A DNA stretch of 64,000 nt from an uncultured Clostridia bacterium (lineage in GTDB: Bacteria; Bacillota; Clostridia; UMGS1810). Below, piece by piece: positions 42,647 to 52,256 of this stretch (positions within the stretch are counted from its first letter, which is position 1; each line of letters begins with the position of its first letter). The stretch lies in the NCBI GenBank assembly GCA_934500705.1, contig CAKSTI010000011.1:1-64000 (forward strand), in the 5' to 3' direction. The translations under genes were made by a program, and so were the position numbers. A model generated the notes under the pieces. That model ran no database searches. It saw nothing but the letters and a program-made list of their open reading frames with translations, and was not told the origin of the DNA.

Positions 42647-43683
42647 TGACCTGCCTCCCTTTCCAAAGAACGCTGTCTTCTGAGCTGACCGCACGATGCG
42701 CTGATGTCGCTGCCCAGCTCACGCCGCACGGTAACGGGTATGTTGTATTTATCTATCACACTCATAAACCGGCGGATTTTGTCCGCCGAGGGTTTTTTAA
42801 AGTCGTTTTCCTCAACGTTGTTGACGGGAATGAGGTTTACGTGGCAAAGCATTCCTTTAAGCTTTGACGCAAGAATTTTTGCGCACTCCTCACTGTCGTT
42901 CACGCCGTTTATAACAGAGTATTCAAAGCTTATTCTCCGCCCCGTCCTTTCGGTGTATTTTCGGCAGACGGCAAGGAGTTCGTCCACGGGGTACGCCCTG
43001 TTTACGGGCATTATGGCGCTTCGGATTTCGTCCGTCGGAGCGTGCAGCGAGATGCTGAGCGTTATCGGCAGAGCGTACTCCATAAGTCTTTCGATGTTAG
43101 GCACCACTCCGCAGGTTGAAAGCGATATGTGGCGGTAGCCGATGTTTATGCCGTGTTCGTCGTTTACGTTTTTTAAGAATTTAATCACATTGTCAAAGTT
43201 GTCCATCGGCTCGCCTATTCCCATCATCACGATGTTGGATATTCTCTCGCCGATGTCCTTTTGCACAAACAGGACTTGGTTTAATATCTCTCCGGCGGTT
43301 AAGCTGCGCACCAGTCCGCCAATCGTTGACGCACAAAACTTGCACCCCATTCGGCAGCCGACCTGGCAGGATATGCACACGCTTATGCCGTGCTTGTAGT
43401 ACATTGCCACGCTCTCAACCATATTGCCGTCGCCGAGGCGGAAAAGGTACTTTCTCGTGCCGTCTATATTTGACACAAGCAGTCTTTCAATCTCCGCAGT
43501 GCTTACAAAGCTCACCTCGGCAAGCTTTTTGCGCAGTGCGACGGATAAGTCCGTCATCTCGTCAAACGAGGTGACGCCTCGGTGCAGCCAGGCAAAAATC
43601 TGCTTTGCACGGAATTTCTTCTCGCCCATTCCGACAAGAAATTCCTCTAATTCTTCAAATGTCAGGTCCTTTAAATCAATCAT
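42643..43683 (-). CDS. rlmN: Dual-specificity 23S rRNA/tRNA adenine-C2 methyltransferase RlmN
   Basis: A 346-residue radical SAM enzyme that methylates A2503 of 23S rRNA and A37 of some tRNAs. The Fe-S motif is GCRMGCKFCAST near residue 107-118; the SAM motif is MGIGEPMDN near 158. Typical catalytic cysteines occur near the C-terminus (SDISASCGQL) and in the STCG segment. The first 14 codons of the longer frame lack a ribosome site; the ATG at 43683 follows AAGGA. It overlaps both rsmB and the phosphatase gene by four bases. Confidence 0.95.
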   Translation of the reverse strand: MIDLKDLTFEELEEFLVGMGEKKFRAKQIFAWLHRGVTSFDEMTDLSVALRKKLAEVSFVSTAEIERLLVSNIDGTRKYLFRLGDGNMVESVAMYYKHGISVCISCQVGCRMGCKFCASTIGGLVRSLTAGEILNQVLFVQKDIGERISNIVMMGIGEPMDNFDNVIKFLKNVNDEHGINIGYRHISLSTCGVVPNIERLMEYALPITLSISLHAPTDEIRSAIMPVNRAYPVDELLAVCRKYTERTGRRISFEYSVINGVNDSEECAKILASKLKGMLCHVNLIPVNNVEENDFKKPSADKIRRFMSVIDKYNIPVTVRRELGSDISASCGQLRRQRSLEREAGQ

Positions 43684-45008
43684 TGCATTTCCTTTTCGAG
43701 CAAGGCTATAAAAAAGCCGTCGCATTTATTTTCAAACGGCGTGAGGGTGATGTACCCCTCGTTTTCCGCCGAGCAGTCTATTTTTTTAAGTTTAAAATCT
43801 TTGTGCCTTTTAAGGAAGTTAAACAGTTGCTCCTCGTTCTCCTCATATGTGAGCGTACAGGTGGAAAAGACCATTTTCCCGCCGTTTTTTAAGTACCTTG
43901 CCCCGTTGTCCAGAATTTGAGCGGATATTTTGCAAAGCTTGGCTATGTCGGACTCTTTCCTTATATATTTTATGTCGGGTTTGCGCCGTATTATTCCCAG
44001 TCCCGAACAGGGAACATCACATAGCACAAAGTCTGCGCTCCCGTCAAACTCCGGCATATGCACGGCGGAGTCCGCCTTTTGCGCCCGTATTATGTCAATT
44101 CCGAGTCTTTTGGCATTTTGGTTTATTCTGTCAATCTTTTGGTCGTATATGTCAAAGGCAGCTATTGTACCGCTGTTTTTCATTATCTCTGCCATATGTG
44201 TACTCTTGCCGCCGGGTGCGGCGCACATATCTATCACAAAGGCACCGGGCGCAGGGTTTAGCGCCTGAGATGCAAACGATGCCGCAGAGTCCTGGACGTA
44301 GAACATACCGTCACGGTACGCACTGCTCTTTTCTATGCCGGCGGTTTTCCTTGCGCTCACAAGGCAGGTTTCGCCGCCGAATATGCCCTCTGTCGGTGCG
44401 CACTCCCAGCCCTCGGAGTTAAGATTTGCCGAAAGGCAAGCCGCCGTGGTTCTTAAAAGGTTTGCTCTGAGCACGGTGTCCGGCTTTTCGTTCATTGAAA
44501 TAAGCAGCCTTTCGGTATTCTCTCCAAACATTTTTTCCCATCTTTTTACAATCCATACGGGGCAGGAATATTTTACGGAGAGTCTTTGGGTTTTATCCTG
44601 CGGAAGCTCAATGTCTGCGCCGTTTTGCGCCGCTTTGCGAAGGACTGCGTTCACAAATCCCGCAAGGCGGAAATTGCCCGACTTTTTGGCAATTTTAACG
44701 CTCTCGTTGACTGCGGCGCTCACGGGAATTTTGTCCGTAAAAAGGAGCTGATACGCCCCCACACGCAAAACCGCCAGAACGTAGGGGGAAATCTTGTTTA
44801 TCTTGATATCCGACGCATTTGCGATTGCCCAATCTATAAAGTTTAAATTCCTCACCGTTCCCCCGGCAAGCTCCGACACGAGGCGCATATCGGCATCATC
44901 AAATCCGCCCTCTCTGCGGCATCTGTCAATCTCTGCCGAGAGGGGGAGCGAATTTTTAACCGAATTATACACAATATCCGTTGCTGTTTTTCTTGCGTTT
45001 AAAGCCAT
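43680..45008 (-). CDS. rsmB: 16S rRNA (cytosine-967-C5) methyltransferase RsmB
   Basis: A 442-residue methyltransferase. The N-terminal NusB-like RNA-binding domain (about 1-135) is followed by a Rossmann methyltransferase domain with the SAM motif DMCAAPGGKSTHMAE near 258, the motif IV catalytic region CDVPCSGLG near 333 and the motif VI cysteine in STCTL near 388. It modifies 16S rRNA in the small subunit. It lies 12 bases after fmt and overlaps rlmN. Confidence 0.94.
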   Translation of the reverse strand: MALNARKTATDIVYNSVKNSLPLSAEIDRCRREGGFDDADMRLVSELAGGTVRNLNFIDWAIANASDIKINKISPYVLAVLRVGAYQLLFTDKIPVSAAVNESVKIAKKSGNFRLAGFVNAVLRKAAQNGADIELPQDKTQRLSVKYSCPVWIVKRWEKMFGENTERLLISMNEKPDTVLRANLLRTTAACLSANLNSEGWECAPTEGIFGGETCLVSARKTAGIEKSSAYRDGMFYVQDSAASFASQALNPAPGAFVIDMCAAPGGKSTHMAEIMKNSGTIAAFDIYDQKIDRINQNAKRLGIDIIRAQKADSAVHMPEFDGSADFVLCDVPCSGLGIIRRKPDIKYIRKESDIAKLCKISAQILDNGARYLKNGGKMVFSTCTLTYEENEEQLFNFLKRHKDFKLKKIDCSAENEGYITLTPFENKCDGFFIALLEKEMQ

Positions 45009-45020
45009 TTGTATCTCCGC

Positions 45021-45953
45021 TTATTTAAGAATTGTTCCGACGGCAAGTTCGTTCCCTTTGAGGTAGTCCTCCACCGTCATTGCCTTTTTTGTTTCCGGCT
45101 GAATTTCGCACACGGTAAGCACCGTTCCGGCGCCGCACGCCACGTCGAACGACTTGCCGCCGACGGATATAACCTCGCCGCACTTGGCGTCCGTCCTCTT
45201 GTCGGAAACGCTTGTTCTGAGGATTTTGACCCCCTTGCCGCCGAGCGTGCTCGACGCCTTCGGGAAAGGAGTAAGCCCTCTGACGAGGTTCATTATCTCT
45301 CTTGCGCTCCTCGTCCAGTCTATTACCGTCATTTCTTTATCTATCATACTTGCGTAATGCGTTGCAGCCTCGCCCTGCGGCACTCTCTCAATACTGCCGT
45401 CTGAAATTTTGTCTATCGTTTCGACAAGCAGTTTTGCGCCGATAGCGGAAAGGCGGTCGTGCACCGTGCCGAAGTTATCGTCATCGGTAAGCGGAATTGA
45501 CTCCTTTAAGAGCATATCGCCCGTGTCAAGTCCCTTGTCCATATACATTGTGGTAACGCCCGTTTCGCTCTCGCCGTCAATCAGACACCACTGCATAGGC
45601 GCCGCTCCCCTGTATTTGGGCAAAAGCGAGCCGTGCACGTTTATACAGCCGTATTTGGGGTAGTTTATCACGTATTCGGGCAGCAGTTTTCCGTATGCCA
45701 CAACGGCTATAAGGTCGGGTTTTTCGGCATTTAATATCTGCTCAAAGGTTTCTCTTTTAAGGTTAGGCAGTTTGTATATGTGTTCGATGCCGAGGCTTTG
45801 TGCCTCTTTGCACACGTCGCACGCAGTCATCTTGTGCCCTCTGCCTCTGGGTTTATCCTCGCTTGTCACAACGCTTGCGACTCCGTACTTTTCGCACAGA
45901 GCACGAAGTGATGCGCACGCAAACTCCGGCGTGCCCATAAACATTATATTCAT
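45021..45953 (-). CDS. fmt: Methionyl-tRNA formyltransferase
   Basis: A 310-residue enzyme that formylates initiator Met-tRNA. MFMGTPEFA at the N-terminus, the formyl-folate motif NVHGSLLPKYRGAAPMQW near 108-125 with the catalytic Asn/His, and TGVTTMYMDKGLDTGD fit the family. The C-terminal 100 residues form the tRNA-binding OB-like domain. Its ATGA start overlaps the def stop; def removes the formyl group that this enzyme adds. Confidence 0.96.
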   Translation of the reverse strand: MNIMFMGTPEFACASLRALCEKYGVASVVTSEDKPRGRGHKMTACDVCKEAQSLGIEHIYKLPNLKRETFEQILNAEKPDLIAVVAYGKLLPEYVINYPKYGCINVHGSLLPKYRGAAPMQWCLIDGESETGVTTMYMDKGLDTGDMLLKESIPLTDDDNFGTVHDRLSAIGAKLLVETIDKISDGSIERVPQGEAATHYASMIDKEMTVIDWTRSAREIMNLVRGLTPFPKASSTLGGKGVKILRTSVSDKRTDAKCGEVISVGGKSFDVACGAGTVLTVCEIQPETKKAMTVEDYLKGNELAVGTILK

Positions 45954-46411
45954 TCCTTGTCCACCTCAATGTACTGGGTTACCTTGTCTACAAAAACAAT
46001 GCCGTCCAAGTGGTCTATCTCGTGGCACAGTGCCTTTTTGAGCATACCCTCGCCGTTAATGGTGATTTTTTCGCCGTAGCGGTTAAGGGCAGTTACGGTG
46101 ACCTTTTGCGGACGTACAACGTAGCCGTATCTGCCCGGCACGCTCAGGCACCCCTCAACGTCCTTTTCGCTGCCCTCGCAGGACACTATTTCGGGGTTTA
46201 TGAGTTCCAAAAGTCCGTCGCCCACGTCTATGCACACAAGCCTTTTTAAAATTCCGACCTGCGGTGCGGCAATTCCCACGCCGTCCGCCTTATACATAGT
46301 TTCTGCCATATCGTCAAGAAGCTGAACAATCTTATCGTCTATGTTCTCCACAGGTCTGCATTTTTTTCTCAATATGTCATCGCCGAGCTGTCTTATATTT
46401 CTCAATGCCAT
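45950..46411 (-). CDS. def: Peptide deformylase
   Basis: A 153-residue metalloenzyme that removes the formyl group from new proteins. The three conserved motifs are GVGIAAPQVG near residue 42, EGCLSVPG near 88 (metal Cys) and CHEIDHLDG near 130 (metal His pair and catalytic Glu). The longer frame upstream lacks a ribosome site; the ATG at 46411 follows AAAGGTGA. It lies between priA and fmt. Confidence 0.95.
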   Translation of the reverse strand: MALRNIRQLGDDILRKKCRPVENIDDKIVQLLDDMAETMYKADGVGIAAPQVGILKRLVCIDVGDGLLELINPEIVSCEGSEKDVEGCLSVPGRYGYVVRPQKVTVTALNRYGEKITINGEGMLKKALCHEIDHLDGIVFVDKVTQYIEVDKE

Positions 46412-46424
46412 ACAAATCACCTTT

Positions 46425-48869
46425 CTAATACATATTTGACGGGTTGACGTCAACGGAAATCTGAGAATTTCCACGCATCAACTGATATTTTTTAATCAAA
46501 TCGCCGAGTTTGTCATACAAATTTTTGGAGTACCGGCTTTTCGCCAAAAAGCGGTAGCGGTACTTGTTGTTTATTCTGAAAAGCGGCGCCTCCGCAACCG
46601 GGTACAAAAGCACGGTTTCCGTCTGTGCAATTCTCTGCACATCACCGTAAAACCTCTTTGCCGTGCTCTGCGCCGTGTTTTTGTTCTCCGATGTAAAGAC
46701 GAAGTTTAAAAATTCGCAGAACGGCGGATACACCAGCATCTTTCTGAGTTCTATTTCGTCTTTGTAAAATTCGTCATAGTCCTGCTTTGCGGCGCTCACT
46801 ATCGTTTCATTCTCCGGGTTGTACGTCTGAATTACCGCTCTTCCTCCGTACTTGCCACGCCCCGCTCTGCCGCACACCTGGGTTATGAGGTCAAATGTAC
46901 GCTCCGCCGCACGGTAGTCGTCCATATTAAGGCTCATATCCGCAGCTATTATCCCCACAAGTGTGACGTTTTCAAAGTCAAGACCTTTGCTTATCATCTG
47001 CGTGCCGACGAGAATGTCCGCCTCACGGTTTTTAAATTTATTAAGCAGTGTTTCGTGGCTCATTCTCTTAGCCGTGGTGTCTGCGTCCATTCTGATTACC
47101 GACGCATCGGGAAAGAGCTTTTCTATCTCGTCCGCCACCTTCTGCGTTCCTATGCCGAAGTAGCGTATGTACTTGCTCCCGCACGACGGGCACGTGTGCG
47201 GTACATCTGTAACGTAATCGCAGTAGTGGCACACCATCTTGTCAACCGACTTGTGATATGTGAGCGAAACATTGCAGTTTGGACACTGCACAACGTATCC
47301 GCAGTTTCTGCACGATACAAAGCTGGAAAATCCACGGCGGTTTAAAAACAGAATTGTCTGCCTGCCGCTTTTAAGATTTTCGCTCATTTCCTCTATGAGC
47401 CGACGGCTGAAAATGCTCATATTGCCGTCCGCCATCTCCTCACGCATATCTGCAATCTCCGCCCGTGGCAGCGGTGCGTCATTGACACGTTTATTTAAAA
47501 AAAGCGGTTTGTACTTGCCGCTCTGCGCCTTGTACGTGCTCTCCACAAGCGGTGTTGCGCTTGCAAGAAGTACTGCGGCGCTGTGCTGATTTGCACGGAA
47601 ACGGGCAATCTCCGCCGTGCTGTACTTTGGCGACTGCTCCGATTTGTAGGTGTTTTCGTGTTCCTCGTCTATTATAAAAATCCCCACATTGTCAAACGGG
47701 GCAAAAACCGCACTGCGTGCCCCCACGACAATGTCAGCCTCCTTATCCTTTATCCTTTTCCACTGGTCGTAGCGCTGTTTCTGCGTGAGCGAACTGTGGA
47801 AAACTGCCGCCCTGTCGCCAAAGCGTGACATAACACGTCTGACCATCTGCGGTGTAAGGCTTATCTCCGGCACAAGAAAAACCGCCTGTTTTCCCATCTC
47901 CACCGTCTTTTTGATAATATCCAGATAAACCTCGGTTTTTCCGCTCCCCGTCACTCCGTGAAGGAGAAACGTCTGCTTTTCGCCTTTTTTAATACTTTCG
48001 AACACGCTGTCGGACACCGCCTGTTGCTGCGGAGTGAGGGGGTGTATGTCGGGCGTCTGTTCCTCAAAATTTTCAAAGATGTTCTCTCTGCGGACAACTT
48101 TGTATATTCTGAGATACCCCTTTGTTTCCAGTGTCTTTGCAACGCTCCTTTCCGTCTGAGCATACTCCAAAAGCTCTGACAGGAGCATCTGTCTGTTTTC
48201 TGCCAGTATTTCAAGGCACCTTGCACGTGCCGGCGCTCTTTTCTGCATAGCGCAGACGGCGTCCGCCGCCTCGGAAAAGCTGACGGAAAGCTCCGCCCAC
48301 TCCTCTGTGCTGTCGTGAATACCGTCCTGCTCTCTCTCCTCTACCGTCACAATGCCCTTTTTCTCCATTGTGGCAAGCGTCACAGTTATATTCTTTCCGC
48401 CAACGGCAGAGAGTATATCCTCCGCCGACGCCGTACCGTTTTGCAAAAACTCGCAAATTGCCGTGGCTCTGAGCGAATGTTTGAGGTATTTTACCGCCTC
48501 GTCGGACAGATTATCGCACAGCGTTACATACTTCTTTATCTGCACACCCACGCCCGACGGCACAACCGCCCTTATTGCCGAGATGTAACTGCAAAAATAG
48601 CGGTGCCGCATAAAGCGTATAAGTGCGCTCATATTGTCGTTAAAATAGGAATATCCGTCGCAGACGGACAGTATACTTTTAAGCTCCGGGTGCTCCGAGT
48701 TCTGTGCAAAGCCCAAGATGTAGCCCTCGTACTTTTTGTTGCCCTTGCCAAAGGGCACAAGCACACGCACGCCGACTGCGGCGCCGCCTTCAAGCTCGCT
48801 CGGCACGGCATAGTGGTATATGTCGTCCGTAGCTCTTGAATTGCTGCTGAGCACAACCTCTGCAATCAC
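46425..48869 (-). CDS. priA: Primosomal replication-restart helicase PriA
   Basis: An 814-residue 3'-5' superfamily 2 helicase that reloads the replisome at stalled forks. The N-terminal DNA-binding domain leads to Walker A GVTGSGKTEVY, the DEEH box (IIDEEHENTYK) and TQMISKGLDFENVTLV. The zinc-binding insertion CRNCGYVVQCPNCN with CHYCD and CPSCG follows the first helicase lobe. The start is the GTG at 48869, which aligns with the family N-terminus and is 11 bases after AGGAG; a GTG four codons earlier overlaps that site. Confidence 0.94.
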   Translation of the reverse strand: MIAEVVLSSNSRATDDIYHYAVPSELEGGAAVGVRVLVPFGKGNKKYEGYILGFAQNSEHPELKSILSVCDGYSYFNDNMSALIRFMRHRYFCSYISAIRAVVPSGVGVQIKKYVTLCDNLSDEAVKYLKHSLRATAICEFLQNGTASAEDILSAVGGKNITVTLATMEKKGIVTVEEREQDGIHDSTEEWAELSVSFSEAADAVCAMQKRAPARARCLEILAENRQMLLSELLEYAQTERSVAKTLETKGYLRIYKVVRRENIFENFEEQTPDIHPLTPQQQAVSDSVFESIKKGEKQTFLLHGVTGSGKTEVYLDIIKKTVEMGKQAVFLVPEISLTPQMVRRVMSRFGDRAAVFHSSLTQKQRYDQWKRIKDKEADIVVGARSAVFAPFDNVGIFIIDEEHENTYKSEQSPKYSTAEIARFRANQHSAAVLLASATPLVESTYKAQSGKYKPLFLNKRVNDAPLPRAEIADMREEMADGNMSIFSRRLIEEMSENLKSGRQTILFLNRRGFSSFVSCRNCGYVVQCPNCNVSLTYHKSVDKMVCHYCDYVTDVPHTCPSCGSKYIRYFGIGTQKVADEIEKLFPDASVIRMDADTTAKRMSHETLLNKFKNREADILVGTQMISKGLDFENVTLVGIIAADMSLNMDDYRAAERTFDLITQVCGRAGRGKYGGRAVIQTYNPENETIVSAAKQDYDEFYKDEIELRKMLVYPPFCEFLNFVFTSENKNTAQSTAKRFYGDVQRIAQTETVLLYPVAEAPLFRINNKYRYRFLAKSRYSKNLYDKLGDLIKKYQLMRGNSQISVDVNPSNMY

Positions 48870-48883
48870 TCGGTTTTTCACTC

Positions 48884-50083
48884 CTAACGCTTACTTATTT
48901 TTATACACTCATCGAGTATGATATGAGCAATTTCCTCTTTTTCCATTATATCAAGCGGTTTTTGGTTTCCGTTTTTGTCAATAATGGTGACGATATTTGT
49001 ATTGCCCTTAAACCCTGCGCCCTCTTTGGAGAGGTCGTTTGCAACTATGATGTCAAGGTTTTTGGAGGCAAGTTTTTTCCTTGCGTTCTCTATGAGGTTC
49101 TGCGTTTCCATACAAAATCCCGCAAGGACGGTATCTCCCTTATTCTCGCCGATTTTCTTTAAAATATCGGGGTTCTGTTCAAGCTCTATTTCGAGGTTTG
49201 CGCCCTTTTTAATCTTGTTTTCCGCAGTATTTTTGGGTCTGTAATCGGCAACTGCCGCCGCCTTTACGATGATATCAGCATCTTTGGCATAATATACAGT
49301 TTTGTCGTACATCTGCCGTGCGCTTGTAACGCTCTCCACGCACACTCCGCCAAAAGGTCTGATGTTAACCGGACCTGAAATAAGGCAAACGTCGGCGCCA
49401 CGAAGCTTTGCCGCCTTGGCAACGGCGTAACCCATTTTTCCGCTCGAATGGTTGGAGATAAAGCGCACGGGGTCTATTGCCTCAACCGTAGGCCCTGCGG
49501 TGACAAGCACCTTTTTGCCCGTCAAATCCTTGCGCCTGTATGCGGCAAGTTCCACATCGTCTATAATCCTGTCAATCTCGGCAAGTCTGCCCTTGCCGAC
49601 GGTTCCGCACGCAAGCATACCCTCGTCCGGCTCCGTAAAGCCGTATCCCAGAGCTGTGAGGGAGGCTATGTTTTTTTGAACAATCGGATTTTTATACATA
49701 TTGTCGTTCATAGCCGGGGCAAACAGCACCTTGCCCGTTGCCGCCATAACCGCAGTGGTTAAAAAGTCGTCGGCAATTCCGCAGGCGACTTTGCCTATAA
49801 CATTTGCCGTTGCCGGGCAGATGAGAAACACGTCCGCCCACTGTGCAAGCGACACGTGCTCAACCTCGCTGTAATCGGGCAGGTCAAACATATCACAGAT
49901 TACCTTGTTTTTGGAAAGCGTTCCGAAGGTCAGCGGCGACACAAACTCGCACGCCTCTTTTGTCATAACAACCTTAACCTGTGCCCCGTCCTTTTTAAGA
50001 CGGCTTACGACCTCCGCCGCTTTGTATGCGGCAATGCAGCCGGTTACACCGACTGCAACGTTTATCCCGTCAAGCGTTTTCAT
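48884..50083 (-). CDS. coaBC: Phosphopantothenoylcysteine decarboxylase/phosphopantothenate-cysteine ligase
   Basis: A 399-residue bifunctional coenzyme A synthesis enzyme. The N-terminal flavin decarboxylase half (CoaC, 1-185) has TGCIAAYKAAEV, the active-site His in EHVSLAQWAD, APAMNDNMY and the catalytic Cys in LACGTVGKGRL. The ligase half (CoaB, 190-399) has TAGPTVEAIDPVRFI, NHSSGKMGYA, AAVADYRPKN and a KIKK segment. It overlaps rpoZ by 14 bases. Confidence 0.96.
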   Translation of the reverse strand: MKTLDGINVAVGVTGCIAAYKAAEVVSRLKKDGAQVKVVMTKEACEFVSPLTFGTLSKNKVICDMFDLPDYSEVEHVSLAQWADVFLICPATANVIGKVACGIADDFLTTAVMAATGKVLFAPAMNDNMYKNPIVQKNIASLTALGYGFTEPDEGMLACGTVGKGRLAEIDRIIDDVELAAYRRKDLTGKKVLVTAGPTVEAIDPVRFISNHSSGKMGYAVAKAAKLRGADVCLISGPVNIRPFGGVCVESVTSARQMYDKTVYYAKDADIIVKAAAVADYRPKNTAENKIKKGANLEIELEQNPDILKKIGENKGDTVLAGFCMETQNLIENARKKLASKNLDIIVANDLSKEGAGFKGNTNIVTIIDKNGNQKPLDIMEKEEIAHIILDECIKISKR

Positions 50084-50363
50084 CGGGATTTTCCTCTTTC
50101 TCCTGTGCCTCGTGCTCCAAAATATCGTTCATAATGCTCTCGCTGTCGGACACGGTATTGCTCTTGGGTCCTCTGAGTGTAACCTTGTTTTCCGCAATTT
50201 CGTTAACGGCGATGCTCACGGGTTTGTCGGACTTGCACTCGGTAAACGTAATGCCTGTCGATACAATCTCTCTCGCCCTCTTTGCAGCGGCTATAACCAG
50301 AGTATATCTGCTGTTTATCTTCTTGCTTTTCATAAGTTCTGTTGCTGACGGTCTTAACATCAT
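50070..50363 (-). CDS. rpoZ: RNA polymerase omega subunit
   Basis: A 97-residue protein with the omega core (LRPSATELM, NSRYTLVIAAAKRAREI) near the N-terminus and an acidic C-terminal tail. Omega helps assemble RNA polymerase by folding around the beta' C-terminus. The GTG at 50372 is in frame, but GAGGTG lies eight bases before the ATG at 50363. The gmk-rpoZ-coaBC-priA order is typical of Firmicutes. Confidence 0.92.
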   Translation of the reverse strand: MMLRPSATELMKSKKINSRYTLVIAAAKRAREIVSTGITFTECKSDKPVSIAVNEIAENKVTLRGPKSNTVSDSESIMNDILEHEAQEKEENPDENA

Positions 50364-50983
50364 AATCCACACACCTCATTAATAATATTTATATTCTTAC
50401 CAACCTTTTGCCCCTCCGCCTTGACTATGCAGCGAAATGCTTCCACAGCAGCATCGAGGTCGTCATTTATCAATATGTAATCATAATTATCTATCAGGAG
50501 AACCTCCTGTTTTGCACGTTCAATGCGCCTGTCTATAACTTCTGTGCTCTCAGTATGGCGCTCTATGAGCCTTCTGCGCAGCTCCTCAAACGACGGCGGA
50601 AGCACAAACACGCAGGCGGCGTCTTTAAAGCTCTTTTTAACCTTCATTGCGCCCTGAACCTCAATTTCCAGAATGACGTCCTTGCCTGCCGACATCATAT
50701 CCATAACCGGCTGTTTGGGCGTGCCGTAGTAATTTCCGCAAAATTCCGCCCACTCCGCAAGTCCGTCGTTTGCAATCAGATATTCAAATTCTTCCCGTGT
50801 CTTGTAATAATAATTCACGCCCTCTTTTTCGCCGCATCTCGGCGCCCTTGTGGTTGCCGAAACGGAGAGAAAGGAATTATCACCGCTGTATCTTTTAAAA
50901 TATTCGTCCATTATAGTGCCCTTGCCCGTGCCCGACGGCCCGGAAACAATGAGCAGTGCGCCTTTTCTATTCTTCAAGTTCAT
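50360..50983 (-). CDS. gmk: Guanylate kinase
   Basis: A 207-residue enzyme that converts GMP to GDP. Walker A SGPSGTGKGTI is near residue 14; SVSATTRAPRCGEKEGVNYYY contains the GMP-binding residues (here split near 38-55), and EIEVQGA follows near 105. The ATG at 50983 follows GGAGG; a longer frame upstream has no ribosome site. It overlaps remA by 17 bases and rpoZ by four. Confidence 0.96.
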   Translation of the reverse strand: MNLKNRKGALLIVSGPSGTGKGTIMDEYFKRYSGDNSFLSVSATTRAPRCGEKEGVNYYYKTREEFEYLIANDGLAEWAEFCGNYYGTPKQPVMDMMSAGKDVILEIEVQGAMKVKKSFKDAACVFVLPPSFEELRRRLIERHTESTEVIDRRIERAKQEVLLIDNYDYILINDDLDAAVEAFRCIVKAEGQKVGKNINIINEVCGL

Positions 50984-51239
50984 CGGCCTCCAAAATGTTA
51001 TCGTCGTCCTTGCTGAGTCTGCCGGCAACCGTTTCTGTCTGAATAGCGGACAAAATGATGTGACCGCTGTCGGTTATAATTACGCTCCTTGTCCTTCTGC
51101 CGTAGGTTGCGTCTATGAGCATACCCTTGTCACGTGCCTCCTGTATCATACGCTTAATCGGCGCCGACTCCGGGCTTACTATGGCAACAAGACGTTCTGC
51201 GGAAACAATGTTTCCGAAACCGATGTTTATAAGTTTCAT
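50967..51239 (-). CDS. remA: RemA-family DNA-binding regulator (DUF370)
   Basis: A 90-residue protein with the DUF370/RemA pattern: INIGFGNIVSAERLVAIVSPES, then KGMLIDATYGRRTRSVIITDSGHIILS split around residue 40-66. In Bacillus subtilis RemA activates biofilm matrix and osmoprotection genes, but the gene is also found in non-biofilm Clostridia at this same position between yicC and gmk. The extended acidic end (DDDNILEADELEE) is usual. The target here is unknown. Confidence 0.92.
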   Translation of the reverse strand: MKLINIGFGNIVSAERLVAIVSPESAPIKRMIQEARDKGMLIDATYGRRTRSVIITDSGHIILSAIQTETVAGRLSKDDDNILEADELEE

Positions 51240-51250
51240 AATCTGTCCCC

Positions 51251-52129
51251 CTATTCGATGTTCTGAACCTGTTCTCTCACCTTTTCAAGCTCCGCCTTTA
51301 AGTCAACCACTGCCTTTGCAACGGCAAAGTCGTTGCATTTGCTGCCCATTGTGTTTGCCTCACGGTTAAGCTCTTGGAGAGTAAAGTCGAGTTTTCTGCC
51401 GACCGGCACATCGGAATTTAAGAGCGTTTCAAACTCCTTTAAGTGGCTCTCAAAACGAACCTGTTCCTCTGTGATATTGATTTTGTCGGCAAACAGGGCA
51501 ACCTCGGTCAAAAGTCTGCCCTCGTCAACCTCAACGCCTGCAAGTATTTCCTCTATTCTTTCCTTAATTTTAACTCTGTATTCGTTTACCGTATCGTCGG
51601 AACGGCTCTTTATGACTTCCAGAATGCGGCGCATCTCGTCGATCTCGCCAACAAAAAATTCCTTTAACCGACCGCCCTCACGCTCACGGTTTTTGATGAT
51701 GTCATCAAGGGCAAGTCCGACCGCCGTCTTTGTGTCGGCAATGATTTTGTCCTTGTCCTGCTCCTTTTTTTCTATGTTAAAAATATCGGTAAACTGTGCG
51801 AGCGACGATGCCGTAACATCGTCTTTAAGACCGAACTTTTCGCTGAGAGCCTTTAATGCGCCGACATAACCCGCCGCAACGTTTTCGTTAAGCGAAACAG
51901 CCTTGTCGTCGCCGTCCGCAAAGTCGTACTGAATAAACACGTCCAACTTGCCGCGGCTTATCCTCGACGACACGCACTCACGCACTGCGTCCTCGACAAA
52001 GGTATACTGCTTATACAGCCTTGCGTTGTAGTCAAAATAGCGGTTGTTGACGCTCTTTATTTCAACGGTTATCTTGCAGTCGCCGGCGGACAGCTCCGCC
52101 CTGCCGTAACCTGTCATACTCTTTATCAT
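51251..52129 (-). CDS. YicC-family endoribonuclease
   Basis: A 292-residue protein of the YicC/YloC family. It opens with the family signature MIKSMTGYGRAEL and ends with LDFTLQELNREANTMGSKC, FAVAKAVVDLKAELEKVREQ split at the C-terminus. YicC of Escherichia coli is reported to cleave RNA. The ATG at 52129 is preceded by GAGGAT; a TTG one codon earlier is less likely. It heads the run yicC-remA-gmk-rpoZ-coaBC-priA on the minus strand. Confidence 0.92.
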   Translation of the reverse strand: MIKSMTGYGRAELSAGDCKITVEIKSVNNRYFDYNARLYKQYTFVEDAVRECVSSRISRGKLDVFIQYDFADGDDKAVSLNENVAAGYVGALKALSEKFGLKDDVTASSLAQFTDIFNIEKKEQDKDKIIADTKTAVGLALDDIIKNREREGGRLKEFFVGEIDEMRRILEVIKSRSDDTVNEYRVKIKERIEEILAGVEVDEGRLLTEVALFADKINITEEQVRFESHLKEFETLLNSDVPVGRKLDFTLQELNREANTMGSKCNDFAVAKAVVDLKAELEKVREQVQNIE

Positions 52130-52216
52130 CAAATCATATCCTCGCTGAATATATTTTTACAACTAATTATAGCAAAAAAGAAAACAAATTACAATATATT
52201 TATAAAAATTTTTTGC

Positions 52217-52253
52217 AAAAAAATTCCCCTCCGTACCGTTCGGAGAGGAATTT
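52217..52253 (-). terminator. Terminator of the heat-shock operon
   Basis: On the minus strand AAATTCCTCTCCG (52253-52241) pairs with CGGAGGGGAATTT (52233-52221) with one mismatch, followed by a T run (52223-52217). Confidence 0.85.
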
Positions 52254-52256
52254 TCA